Part shown: piece by piece, positions 48,001 through 58,197 of the stretch
Position numbering within the stretch: position 1 is the stretch's first letter
Layout of the letters: the number at the start of each line of letters is the position of its first letter
Source: Trifolium pratense
Taxonomy: Eukaryota; Streptophyta; Magnoliopsida; Fabales; Fabaceae
DNA length: 64,000 nucleotides
Reading direction: 5' to 3'
Assembly (NCBI RefSeq): GCF_020283565.1
Contig: NC_060062.1
Span: 7,601,322 to 7,665,321, forward strand
The notes under the pieces: generated by a model
Seen by the model: only the letters and a program-made list of their open reading frames with translations
What the model was told of the DNA's origin: nothing
Database searches by the model: none
Made by a program: the position numbers and the translations under genes

Positions 48001-48211
48001 AATTGGTATAACTTTCGCAAATACCCTCACAAACAAGGTGATTTCGTATTTCATCTATTAAAAGTTGTGGCGCTCTATTTAAACATTTAACACAAGGACA
48101 AAAAAACCTATTATTATTAGGAAGTTTTTCACGAGCATATTGAAAAAACTCTTCCATTCCATTTTCGAACTCTGCACCTAAACGATTAGCTTTCATCCAA
48201 CTACGATCCAT
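45017..48211 (-). CDS. TNP2-type CACTA transposase, intact single exon
   Basis: A 1064-aa ORF from an ATG at 48211. Domains in order: a Transpos_assoc zinc-binding N-terminus (CPCVKCLN near 38, WIWHGE near 71); a TNP2/Transposase_21 core with CPTCGQ (215), ATDGMNP (310), INDFPAYGNLSG (403) and DVMHVEKNVCD (527); a DUF4218 region from about 629 (HDCHVLMQQLLPVAIRG) through RWMYPIERYMK (721); and a DUF4216 region from roughly 880 to 1010. This is the full domain set of an autonomous plant CACTA transposase, which cuts at the terminal repeats in the nucleus. No stop or frameshift was seen, so the protein could be active although the element lacks a visible right end. Confidence 0.9.
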   Translation of the reverse strand: MDRSWMKANRLGAEFENGMEEFFQYAREKLPNNNRFFCPCVKCLNRAPQLLIDEIRNHLVCEGICESYTNWIWHGEPSKDMQSAPKREVVDVDMDCRLEDMINDIGPEYFQRAHMYDSLRGDNEEPLYPGCTNFTRLYAVLRLFNLKARNGWTDKSFTELLELLCEMLPEGNKLPNRNYEAKKILCPMGMEYKKIHACPNDCILYRNEYEELKDCPTCGQSRFKLKDDDLNSDENTKRPPTKVLWYLPIIPRFKRLFANANDAKNIRWHAIERERDGQLRHPADSLQWKKIDDLYPDFGNEARNLRLGLATDGMNPYGNLSSIHSSWPVLLIIYNLSPSICMKRKYIMLSMMISGPKQPGNDIDVYLSPLIEDLRMLWEEGVDVLDGYSNENFKMRAMLFCTINDFPAYGNLSGYSVKGHKACPICEENTCFQQLKNGKKTVYLGHRKFLKPNHPYHRLRKAFNGDQENGIAPQALTGEEVFGRVQDVNVLFGKHEQQTTDTNIWKKRSVFFDLPYWCNLDVRHCIDVMHVEKNVCDSVIGTLLNIPGKTKDNANSRLDMVEMGIRQQLAPKSSGKRTYLPPACHTLSRNEKKSFCECLRSIKVPHGYSSNVKSLVSSKDLKLVGLKSHDCHVLMQQLLPVAIRGILPKKLRVVLTRLCLFFNAICSKVIDPKKLDELENEAVVILCQLEMYFPPSFFDIMVHLIVHLVREIRLCGPVYLRWMYPIERYMKILKGYVKNQHRPEASIVERYIAEEAIEFCSNYMSEADAIGIPMSRHGGRFGGIRGLKLKRMGREEVLRAQLYILNNTDEVQPYISAHKKIVKETFPRMNQKWVLNEHNKTFLKWFKETILADNTCSETLKRLARGAKFDVITWTGYDINNFTFYTKTQDDTSTVQNSGVMVVAESMHFSSSKDKNPVMASIPYYGIIEEIWDIDFITFRVPLFKCKWVDTKNGVKTDEFGFTLVNLENIAYTDEPFIMASQAKQVFYVRDPSSSNKKWSVVLKGKCNHRPNDSEHATLDIYETPSFSQRVPTLVEDTIGDEVYATREDHEEGIWENTQTVTGN

Positions 48212-48378
48212 AACTACTTCTGGAAAAAATAAACATCCACAAAGATTAAGGATGGAACAAAGACAACTTCACTCTAAGTGAAGCACATGCTTGAGGAGGT
48301 TGAATTAAACCACTCTAATTTGTGATGGTGGTTAGAAGATGCGAAACAGTGAGGATGATAGAGTTTCAAGGGTAGCGG

Positions 48379-48717
48379 TTAATGCGATTCTGTCACAAGA
48401 GGGTTGAGTAATTGAAGGTTACCTAAGATGACAAAGAGGAAAACCTGCTGAATAAATGTGACCAAATTTAATTGTACTTTGATGAGTAGGTTTTCTGAGT
48501 CTTTATTAATTTCTACAAGCAACTCCGAATCACATTCTCCATGACAAGTCCAATACCAATAATTAGGTTTGAACCCTCTCTTAAGAATATGAAGTTTAAC
48601 ATCTTTGACGTGTTTGAAAGGGACGTTTTTGCAATTAGAACAAGGACATCTAATATTATCATTAATTATGCCCTCTCGTTTTAATAATGTCTTTAAATCA
48701 GTCATGTGGCTATTGCT
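48379..48717 (-). pseudogene. Second Transpos_assoc-like N-terminal domain
   Basis: The minus-strand frame contains MTDLKTLLKREG, CPCSNCKN and YWYWTCHGE, the same Cys/His layout as the start of the TNP2 ORF but not close in sequence. It lies about 170 bp upstream of that gene and breaks off after roughly 90 residues. It could be an upstream alternative exon or the remains of another CACTA transposase. Confidence 0.5.
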
Positions 48718-48830
48718 AAATATATATTTACCAATGTATTCTAACATGTTTAAATCTATTTCTTTAGAGGTCAACAATAAGTACAAATTAATTTTATAAA
48801 ACACATGATAAAATTATGATGTAATAACAA

Positions 48831-49254
48831 TATAACAATAAAATATTATTCACATATACATACCTGTGGAGAGTTATGATCTTTTTCCACTTACGGTTAG
48901 CGTTTTGATCTTGAAATCAACACCTACAAATCATGATATAAATAACACTATTATTAATTAAAACTATCCTGGTCACAAAGAAGAAGTTTAATTTGAAAAA
49001 ATACAATTAGGTTTTCTATAAAGGTAATTTTGGGTTGGAACCACAAAAACCAAATCTTTATATTAGTTCAGTATGGGATAACCTTTAACAAATCAATTCA
49101 GTTTTACCCAACTGTTATAATTTGTATTCATGTTTATAATACTATATGAACCATTCCCACAAAAATTTAGAACTTTTTAACATAAAATGAATTATTTACA
49201 AATTTTTATTCACAAAAAACTAAAAAATACATATTTAAACATGATGTTTTTTAT
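48831..49254. other. Non-coding interval upstream of terpene synthase copy 3
   Basis: AT-rich, with no gene and no CACTA terminus. From 49256 (GTTGAGGGTATTTCC) it matches the sequence before copy 2 at 37701, marking the edge of the duplicated terpene synthase unit. Confidence 0.5.
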
Positions 49255-49346
49255 TTGTTGAGGGTATTTCCTTTTTTGGTAAGGTTGAGACGTGAGGGTA
49301 TCTCTTTTCCTTTAACAAACACACTTAATGAACCGCCAGAAAGTAG

Positions 49347-49446
49347 TATTTATAGTGCTAAACTAATCGCTTATGCTCACAAAAACTACTATCCAAGTTT
49401 TATAGTTTATTATACCATCGATCATCACAAAATAGAATCTCAGAGC
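49347..49446 (+). promoter_or_regulatory. Promoter and 5' leader of terpene synthase copy 3
   Basis: TATTTATA at 49347 is 100 bp before the ATG and is followed by the leader block shared with copies 1 and 2 (CGCTTATGCTCACAAAAAC). Confidence 0.6.
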
Positions 49447-52400
49447 ATGTCAACTTCTCAACCAGTTAATTCAAGCCAACATGAAGTCCCATACATCAAG
49501 CGACCAAATATAAATTTTCGTCCTAGTGTTTGGGGAGATTTTTTTCTTCAATATGATTCTCAATCTCAATCAATGGTAATGATATTAATTAGTTTGTTTT
49601 AATCCATTTATAACTATATGTATTTATTCACTGTATTTGTTTAAACCGTACGATCATGATAAAACAGCTATAAAATAACTGTACCAAAAAATGGACGGCA
49701 CCTAATCCATTTCCCCCTAAATTTTTAAGAGGTTGATCATACACACAACTTTCAAAAATATATTTCTACAATTAATTTCTTATCTCCTGAAACACCTACT
49801 AACATTTGCCAAAATATTTTTCATATGCTCTATAAATACCTCATTCCTTGTAATAATTAATTGCAGGAAATCATCAATGCCGTTAAGCAACAAGAACAAA
49901 TGCTAAAAGAAGTGAAAAATATTTTTCTATCTTCCAAGAATGATATGGGACAACAACTAAACTTGATAGACTCATTGCAGCGTTTGGGAATATCTTATCA
50001 TTTTGAAAGTGAAATTGATGAAGCATTAGAACAAATCTACAAATTTTTTACTAATAATAAAGATATGAGCACAAAAGAAGGTGGTCTTCCATTTCTTGCA
50101 CTAGCATTTCGTTTGCTTAGGCAAAAAGGACATCACATTTCATCTGGTAAGTATAAAGAGAATCTTCAAGCATATTTTTTGTTTTGTTTCAAAGAGATTA
50201 TTGCACAAATTTGCACAGGTGTGTAAAGAAGCAAGATCTTGGGTCAAAACTCAAAAGATCATTTTAGCCACAATTTTTTTTTTTATTTTAATTTTTAATT
50301 TTTAAAATCAATTTAATTGGTTATATAAATATAGGGTCTTGCTAGACCGGACTTTCAGGACACTTAATAAGCATATCAAAAAAGAAAATCAATGTAACCA
50401 ATAATAACCGAGTTGTTTTACCCGCCACTCGAACAAACTAAAGAGGTAAATTTGGCCCAAATTAAATGGTTGCGGTTTTAAACGATTTGATTATTTTCAA
50501 TCCTAAAATCTAACCGAAACTGACAAATGCTCAACCCTAGCTATGATGTATAATTGTGAGACTTTTTGTGCTGTATAATTAGTGGCCATTACTTAATCAA
50601 TATTATGAGCTTATATTCCTAAAAATCACGATAATATATCATAATAAGGCTACTATAATATTAATTTTGTTGTTGAATTGATCGACAGAGATATTTGAAG
50701 AATTCAAAAGCAATAAAAAAAACTTCAATGAAAAGCTATCCAAAGATGTACAAGGAATATGGAGCTTGTATGAAGCTACACAATTAAGGATTAATGGTGA
50801 AGTTATATTAGATGAAGCACTTGATTTCACATACACTCATCTTAATTCCTTGATCATCACCAATGATCAATTGATTAGTCCTTTTCTTGTCACACAAATA
50901 CGTCGCTGCTTAAAGACACCTCTTCACAAGGGAGTTCGTAGGTTGGAAACAATGTTTTACATTTCTTCTTTAAGTGAAGAACTTTCTCACAATAAAGTTC
51001 TTTTGAATTTTGCAAAATTAGATTTCAATAAGATGCAGAAAATGTACCAAAAAGAACTCGGGAGTATCACCAAGTAAGTATCACAAAGACTCTAAAATAT
51101 TTTATACCTTTTCATGAGTTTACTAAGACCTGTTTGTTAAGGTTATGAAAAAATTGATTTTGATGCTCACTAATTTAGAGAATAATTTTAAGAGATTGTT
51201 ACAAAATAGAAGTTGTTGAGGCAGGTGGTGGAAAAAAACAGACATCGAGACAAAAGTCCCTTACGCAAGGGATAGAGTTGTTGAGGCTTACTTTTGGCAA
51301 TTGGTTTTGTCCTATGAGCCTAGAAATAGCACCGCAAGAAAGTTAGGGACAAAATTGACAAAATGTGTTTCTATTTTAGATGATACTTATGATGCCTTTG
51401 CCACGGTTGAAGAACTTGAACTTTTTACACATGCCATTCAAAGGTTTGATTTCAATCCAAAAAAGATATTCAAATATTTTATAATATCTTTTCACAATTA
51501 AAAAAATAATAACTCGTGTTGCATTGCATCTTGCCCTGTCCTAATTAAACCACATGGTTTTTTTTTTTTTTGTTTAATAATCATTTTGTATATATACTTT
51601 CCTTTTAGTTGTTATATAATCATTTTTTTTCCTTTGCGAATTTTCAGATGGGATATTAGTCTTATTCAATCCCTTCCAGAGAGCATGAAAGTTGTATTTA
51701 ATACAATTTTAGAACTATGGGGTGAATATGAGAGGACAATTGTGGAGAATAGAAAATCAACTTTACTATTGGAGTATATTAAAGAAGATGTAGGCTTCCA
51801 AATTTCATAACTAATCCCATGCTCATGATTATTTTCATCTTTCAAATAATTTTATGATAAATATATTTTTTCTTTTATTAGTTTTATAAATTGGCAAAAT
51901 CCTACTTGGTTGAAGCAAAATGGTGCAATGAAGGATATATTCCAACATATGATGAATACAAGGCTAATGGAATTAAGTCTTCTGCATTCCCACTTTTACT
52001 ATTATCTTTTGTTGGGCTTGGAGAATTTTCAAACAAAGAGTTGCTTGATTGGATTTTCAGCAATCCAAAAATCATCAGTGCTACATCAACTATTGCCAAA
52101 ATCGCAGATGACATAGCCTCGCATAAGGTAGTATAATTGATCATATTTAATTGAGTTTGTTTGTTATAGCTTATTTTAGAAAAAAATCTTTTTTTTTTTA
52201 TAAAAATAATCACTTTTAATTTTTTTGCTTCTGTTTATTATAGATTTTTAAAATAATCAGAAGTTAAAAATAATTAGAAAACAGCTAAAAATGAGAAGCT
52301 AATAAGAGTAGCTTATAAAATAACAGATTTTTTTTAGAGAAGAGAGAAAAAAAATGTTAAAATATGAAAATTATTTGTAATTAAAAAAAACACTTTTATA

Positions 52401-52914
52401 AGTTGTATCCAAACAAACTAAAGATTATTTTATTTAAAAACAGTGATTTTTATTATAATAAACAAACACAAAGTCAATTCAACTGTTCTAAAAATCTCTA
52501 AAAACTAATCTCTAAATTATTTTACATCAAAATCACTATTTTTTTAATCTGTAACAAACAGATTAATTTTTTTTTAATCATGGAATTAATTTCACCTTTA
52601 GCCTTCCAAATATTATTGCTGAGATGAGTTAATTCAACTTAGTCTCTAGACATCACTCATCTTATTAGTTTTATGCATAGACCAGAGTTTGAATTTTAGT
52701 ACGCCTATTTATTTACTTTAAAAAAGGTGAAATTGTAATCGGTAGACAAAAAAATAATTCGGATAGAGTTAATCCAAATATTTTTATTAAGAAAAAAAAT
52801 TTAATCCAAATTTTATGAATATTTGCTCTTATTAAGAGCATTTCCAATTGCGAGACTGCTTTGATCGTCAAACATTTCTAACAATTTTCCTTATAATATC
52901 ATGTAATATTTATG

Positions 52915-52970
<56 letters not shown>

Positions 52971-53928
52971 CTCAAATGATATAAAATTATGCAACTGATA
53001 CTTCTATATATTTTTTTTAAACTTTTCTAAATAAAAACAAGAATTTTGAATAAGTGAAGAGATGAAAAAAAATTGAATTTCAAATTTGGTGTCATACATT
53101 GGGAACCGAAATTTGAAGAAGGAAAAAGAGTCAAAACCAGCGATGTTACTATCATATGGTTCATTTGTAACTTGAAAGAGTCTTTTTTGTGGTTGGCTTA
53201 GATGGCTTGGTCAAATCTCAATGATACCTTTCATTCCCACTCACAAAATCTCATATGGCTCAGACGGCTTGGTTAGTTGTGTACTTTTAGTTTAGTTATC
53301 AAATTTTTAGACACCAATTGTCCTTACTTTGGACACATGACAACATCTTAAGTAAATTTGGGATGAACTACCATACCAAACGTAAAAATTGAAAATTGAA
53401 CGCCGAAGCAAACACATACTAATATATTCTCATAGGAGCGACCTGTGGGATGAACTACCACATACATACACTTATTATGGCCTCAAAATTGGGAATCTAA
53501 AGAAAAACAAAGTATGAAAGTTGAATTGGTTATAATATAATAGAAGAGTATCGCGCAAACCTTTTTTACACTTATTATGAAATTGAGGAGTATCTAACGA
53601 AACTTTTGCTTTATATTTATAGTTTGAGCAGCAAAGAGTGCATGTTGCTTCTTCAGTTGAATGTTGCATGAACCAGTATGACATGTCACAACAAGAGGCT
53701 TATAAACTCATTTTCAAAGACATTGAAAATTATTGGATGATTATGAATGAAGAGTGCCTAAACTTAAACTCTATCCCAAATCCAGTGCTTGAAACTATTA
53801 TTAATTTTGCACGAGGATGTGGATTTATGTACGTAGACTATGCGGATAAATACACAAATGCAGAACTACTCAAAGACTACATTGTTAAACTGATTCTCGA
53901 TCCTATAAGCATCGAGAAATGTGGGTAG
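49447..53928 (+). CDS. Sesquiterpene synthase-like class-I terpene synthase (TPS-a), copy 3
   Basis: There are seven exons at 49447-49575, 49867-50146, 50689-51073, 51225-51443, 51648-51789, 51882-52127 and 53623-53928. All are in phase and encode 568 aa, the usual length for cytosolic TPS-a enzymes. The family ionises farnesyl diphosphate with Mg2+ and cyclises it; the product cannot be predicted here. Seen: WGDFFL near residue 30, RDR at 280-282, DDTYD at 317-321, and DDIASHKFE at 461-469, matching both metal-binding consensuses. There is no plastid transit peptide. Intron 6 holds a TA microsatellite near 52918. Intron 3 is shortened to 151 bp, with an odd purine-rich acceptor (see findings). 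It is the only complete member of the local cluster. Confidence 0.9.
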
Positions 53929-54160
53929 AAGAAGCAAAAACAATTATAACAAGTGGCTTATTTTACTTGTTTATACATCCATGTTTTTTGCTTAATTGTT
54001 AATCGTTTTTATTATTGTATTGGTACCACAAAATGGTATACTGCCACAATTTAAAATATAAGTTTTCTTCCCACTATTACGTAGTTTTTATGTACATATA
54101 TAGTTGTTCTATGATCATCATCATCAAATTTTGATCTCTTAATTATTTTCTGTCACGATT

Positions 54161-54506
54161 TTTGGTTTACAAGAATATTTCTATGACCAAGTTCCTGATT
54201 CATTGAGAAGCTTTGGAATTGGGGACTTTACCTTAGTGTGATTGGAGCTGCAAATTTACTAAGTAGTTTGTTGACAACAATTATTATCATGTGACAAATA
54301 AATATGGGAAAAGTTGGTTTGGTGGAGATTTGAATAGCAGTAATTTGGATAAATTTTATTGGCTATTGGCAGCTATAACCACATTGAACATGTTTGTGTT
54401 TGTGTTTTTTGCTCAAAGGTATACTTATAAGATTGTTCAAAGTGTTGTTGTGGCTGATTGTTATGATGGGAAAAGTGATGATGGCGGAGCAGAGAGAATT
54501 GTTTGA
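54161..54506 (+). pseudogene. 3' fragment of an NPF (NRT1/PTR) transporter gene
   Basis: It matches the C-terminal part of the NPF gene at 63193-64000, in the opposite orientation. It starts at GGTTTACAAGAATATTTC, shows a 2-bp insertion in GGAATTGGGGACTTT (about 54217) and a 1-bp loss near 54289. Then it reads cleanly from KSWFGGDLNSS to the stop. Upstream membrane segments are missing. It is a broken inverted duplicate. Confidence 0.85.
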
Positions 54507-55280
54507 AGTGTTGTTAGTTTTTACATTGCTTAAATACTAAAATTTTTTCTAAAAAAATATAAGAAAAAGAAATAAAAAGAGTGTTTTTTTTTTTGGTCAA
54601 GGAAATAAAAAGAGTGTGTGTGCTTGTATCCATTGGGCTTGGCCCACGTGAAGAAAAAGAAGAGATTCTTTATTCCTTAATTTGTAAAACACATATATGT
54701 GTTTGTGAGAAACAGTAGCGCAACACATATATGAGAAATACTTGCATGTACCATTTCGTCTCAATTTGATCACACTCACATAATTAAGAAAAAAATAATT
54801 AAATAATATGTATGTTTTGTTATGTGTGTGACTAAATAGTAACCAAGACCATACAAATATTTCTCCACATATGTAGCCAGTTGCTTTGTTTGAGTTACAA
54901 TTTTAGTAATGGTTTCTATATACCTAGCTAGTTTTTACTAGTTGTTTAAATGCTTCTCTAGGTTGTGTTAATTTACCCACTCATGTGGAAGTTGTGTTGT
55001 ATGATTTCACCTTAAATGATGATTATTAGTGTTCCTAGTATTTTTTAAAAGACTATTTGTGTATCAATTATTGATTTATACTAAAAGATTTATCTGGCTT
55101 GTGCCCGTGATTTTTTATTCTCTTGGGATTTTCCATGTAAAATTCTGGTGTCCGAGATATTTATTTCGCTGTTGTTATTATTTTTCTCTGCTATTGGAAT
55201 TTTCTAGTTGCTCATTTAATTGCACATGTGGTTGGGAGAGTTAATTCCACATTTTAAAGATATTATTTAGTAGTTTTCCC
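54507..55280. other. Non-coding interval before copia relic
   Basis: No gene was recognised. The right part probably contains the decayed 5' LTR of the copia relic, whose end would be near CCCCAACA at 55272-55280, but no second LTR was found to confirm it. Confidence 0.35.
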
Positions 55281-55850
55281 CAACAAAGTGGTATCTAGAC
55301 CTTGGTTGATTTGTTTTGTGCAATTTTAAATGGAGATAAATTTAGAGCCGAATATGATTAAGCTTAACGCTTCCAATTACACACTTTGGAAGACTCTCAT
55401 GGAAGATTTGTTATACACCAAAGATTTGTATGATCCCATCAAGGGTGAAACTGCTAGATCGAAGGATACTTCAGATACTAATTGAAAGAAGATGAATAGA
55501 AAGACAATCGCTATTATCAGGCAATGACTTGATTTAAGTGTGTATCCTCATGTTGAAGCTGAATCGAATGCTCATACAATGTGGAATAAATTGAAAGAAT
55601 TGTATGAACGGAAGAATATACAGAATAAAACATGTTTGATTCGAAAGCTGGTTAACATGAAGTACAAAGACGATGAGTCAATGGTAGAGCATATGAGTGT
55701 GTTTCAGAACAGTGTGAATCGGTTGACAGCTACTAATATTAAGCTAGATGATGAGCTGCATGCTTTATTATTGCTCGGTTCTTTGCCTAATAACTGAGAA
55801 TTTTTTGTTGTGATCTGACAATACAATGTATGCGTACCCCTATGTTGGAC
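55281..55850 (+). pseudogene. Ty1/copia gag relic
   Basis: TGGTATCTAGACC at about 55291 resembles an initiator-tRNA-Met primer site. From ATG 55330 the frame reads as a copia gag (LNASNYTLWKTLMEDLL), with stops at about 55482 and 55526. It then continues as NAHTMWNKLKELYERK and DDELHALLLLGSLPNN and ends at a TGA in place of the Trp codon usual in such proteins. It is cut off before the Ty3 insertion at 55977. Confidence 0.8.
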
Positions 55851-55976
55851 TTTTTAAAACGATAATATCCATAATTTTCTTTTCATATATTACATATAAT
55901 TCATTGATATATTTAATTTTATTTTGTTGTTCCTGTCCCTTTCTGAGGGGTTCTTGGATCTTCTTGTGATGGTAGG

Positions 55977-57211
55977 TGATGACGGATCGTCACACTCTCT
56001 AATCCATGCCTATTTTAGCAACATTAGATGCATTTTAGTAGGTTTTTAGCAATAAATATAAGAGAAATCTAATCATAAGCTTGATTACTTGTTTTGCAAG
56101 AAAACAGGAAAAATTGCAGGAAATGGATGATTTTCACTACGCTGGGGGCGTAGCCCATCACGCGCCGCGTGATGGAGATCACAGGGAGCTGATTTTTTTA
56201 CTCTGATCACGCGCGGCGTGATACCTGACCACGCGCGGCGTAAAGCCTTGATTCAAAAAGAGGATTGCTCTCTGACTTGATCACGCGCCGCGTGATACCG
56301 TTATCACGCGCGGCGTAGTTGATGGATCTGCAACCACGCGCGGCGTGATAGATCTGGCGCGCGGCGTGGTTGCGTTCAGTATATATGGTTTCTGCATAAT
56401 TCTGTTACGTGGTTGGAAAATTCTGCAAATTTGATCTACATTCTGGGTTTGGAAACTTCAAGATTGGGATTCAAGACTCCAGAGGATAGCTCCAAGCACA
56501 TCAATAGCATGGATTCTCAAGCCATGAAGTTGAAGCGAGGACGCGAACGAAGCAACATGAGGAGCTAAATCCCTTGTGGAGGTAGGATCTAGGATAGCTT
56601 AGGATGTAGATGAATCTCATGTAATCTGCTTAATTGTAAGAATTTACTCTGTAACAGTGTTTACTTAATGCAATTCGTCTCTTAATGCTTTATGATCCTT
56701 CATTAGTGTTGTAATGATTTCGAGTTAAGTCACGTGCGAGAGTATTGATTTAATTTCTTAACTGAATTGCATTGAGCACTCGAGTGTTTCCGGTCGAGAG
56801 ATTGAGGCATAGAGTGTAGCGAACGATCGACGCGCTTTCATATCATTCGTTGTAGGTAGCTTCCGCCCAAGAGATCGGGGAAGTATCGACAACGAATATA
56901 GTGGATTTTGACAAGAGATTGCGATTCACTAATTTGTTGATCTAGTTGTGAACACTTGAGTAAATTCCTATGATTTAGTAGATTGCATGTGATTTAGCTA
57001 TAGACTAGGTGATTCCGATGATTCTACCTCGCTTTTCCATTATATCAAAGCACGTTTTCTAACAATTCATCACTCAACATACCCCCAATTTATGTGTATT
57101 CTTTGCATCATGTTTATGAACACTATTAGACTCGTTTAATCACACAATCCCTGTGGATCGATATTTTTATTACTACGTGGTAATTCGTTCACTTGCGAAA
57201 ATTATCCATCA
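55977..57211 (+). repeat. 5' LTR of Ty3-type element
   Basis: 1235 bp, TG...CA ends. A TATA-like CAGTATATATGG lies at about 56378. A cluster of seven CpG-rich palindromes of the TCACGCGCCGCGTGA type lies at 56158-56369, upstream of it. Confidence 0.95.
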
Positions 57212-57213
57212 AG

Positions 57214-57234
57214 TTTTTGGCGCCGTTGCCGGGG
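57214..57234 (+). other. Primer-binding site for tRNA-Asp
   Basis: TGGCGCCGTTGCCGGGG is the exact complement of the 3' end of plant tRNA-Asp (GTC) including CCA, placed a few bases after the 5' LTR. Confidence 0.9.
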
Positions 57235-57342
57235 ATTGTGATTGATTCGACAAGGCGATAGTGTTCATATTTTCCGTGTTTTCTTTATTTTTCTGTTTTA
57301 TATTTTTCTACCGGAGCGTTCTACTTGTGTGTTTCCTTGTGC

Positions 57343-58197
57343 ATGCGGAGGACAGGTCCCGTTGAGCTACAGTTCGATCCCGAAATTGAAAAGACAGCTC
57401 GCGCAATTCGGAAGGCAACAAGGGAAGCTCAAGCTTCAAGAGAACAAGCTTTGCTAGGTGGCACACCGGACTGTCAAGGACAAATTTCAGCCACAATGGA
57501 AGAAGAGCAGGTTCCACCGGTTCCTCAACCACAAAGACGTACTCTTGGCGATTATGGGAGAAGAGACAACGACGCGTTGGCAAATCAAGGCTTTCAGCCG
57601 GCGAATCCTGTCTTATTTGACATCAAGAACACGGTCCTCTCCGCCCTAAAAGAGAATCCTTATTCAGGATCGGAAGCTCAATGCCCGAACTTACACTTGT
57701 CTCACTTCTATGAAGCTTGCGACTATACCGATCCACCGGGGGTGAGCGAATCGGACAAAAGACTGAGGTTATTCAAGCATTCTCTCACCGGCCGTGCTAA
57801 AGATTGGTTGGATACGATACCCGCCGGAACGATTGAGACTTGGAGACAGCTGGAGTGGAAGTTCTTAGATCGTTACTTTCCCATTCACAAGTTTCTAGAA
57901 AGAAGGGCTGAAATTAGCAACTTCGAGCAAGCGGATGGGGAGACGTTGTATGATGCTTGGGAGAGGTTCAAAGTTTGTCTTAAAAGGTGTCCGAATCACG
58001 GTTTCGATGGCCACAATCAGATGCAAATGTTTACCCAAGGCTTGAGGGCGCAAACGCGAATGATACTTGACGCATTAGCCGGTGGTTCGTTGAAGAACCG
58101 TGACGAAACTGAAGCAGGAGAATTGGTGGAAAGCATGGCTCAAAACGAGTATAGAGCTACTAATGATAGAGGAGCTAAAAAGAAAGGCGGAGTGTAG
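57343..58197 (+). CDS. Ty3-type gag (capsid) ORF, ending at an in-frame TAG
   Basis: 284 aa from the first ATG (57343). The retrotransposon gag domain spans about residues 100-240, with FKHSLTGRAKDWLDTIP, WRQLEWKFLDRYFP and TLYDAWERFK. It would build the capsid particle. The TAG at 58195 is followed in the same frame by a long continuation (58198-59754), so gag and protease were one frame. The stop is either a nonsense mutation or a read-through site. Confidence 0.85.
   Translation: MRRTGPVELQFDPEIEKTARAIRKATREAQASREQALLGGTPDCQGQISATMEEEQVPPVPQPQRRTLGDYGRRDNDALANQGFQPANPVLFDIKNTVLSALKENPYSGSEAQCPNLHLSHFYEACDYTDPPGVSESDKRLRLFKHSLTGRAKDWLDTIPAGTIETWRQLEWKFLDRYFPIHKFLERRAEISNFEQADGETLYDAWERFKVCLKRCPNHGFDGHNQMQMFTQGLRAQTRMILDALAGGSLKNRDETEAGELVESMAQNEYRATNDRGAKKKGGV

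Larger units (their letters stand above)
39807..48830 (-). mobile_element. CACTA (En/Spm-type) transposon, right terminus not found
   Basis: The left terminus is CACTAGTGGAAAAAACGC at 39807. Subterminal repeats follow to about 40320. A Ulp1-fusion gene (40724-44755) and a TNP2-type transposase (45017-48211), both on the minus strand, come next. The matching right terminus (ending CCACTAGTG) is not visible up to the terpene synthase promoter at about 49255, so that end is deleted or badly decayed. The end coordinate is therefore only the limit of recognisable transposon coding sequence. Confidence 0.8.

Noticed and set aside
57308..57583. Minus-strand ORFs over the Ty3 gag and protease region
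   Set aside because: They lie opposite a clear gag/protease frame and have no family likeness.
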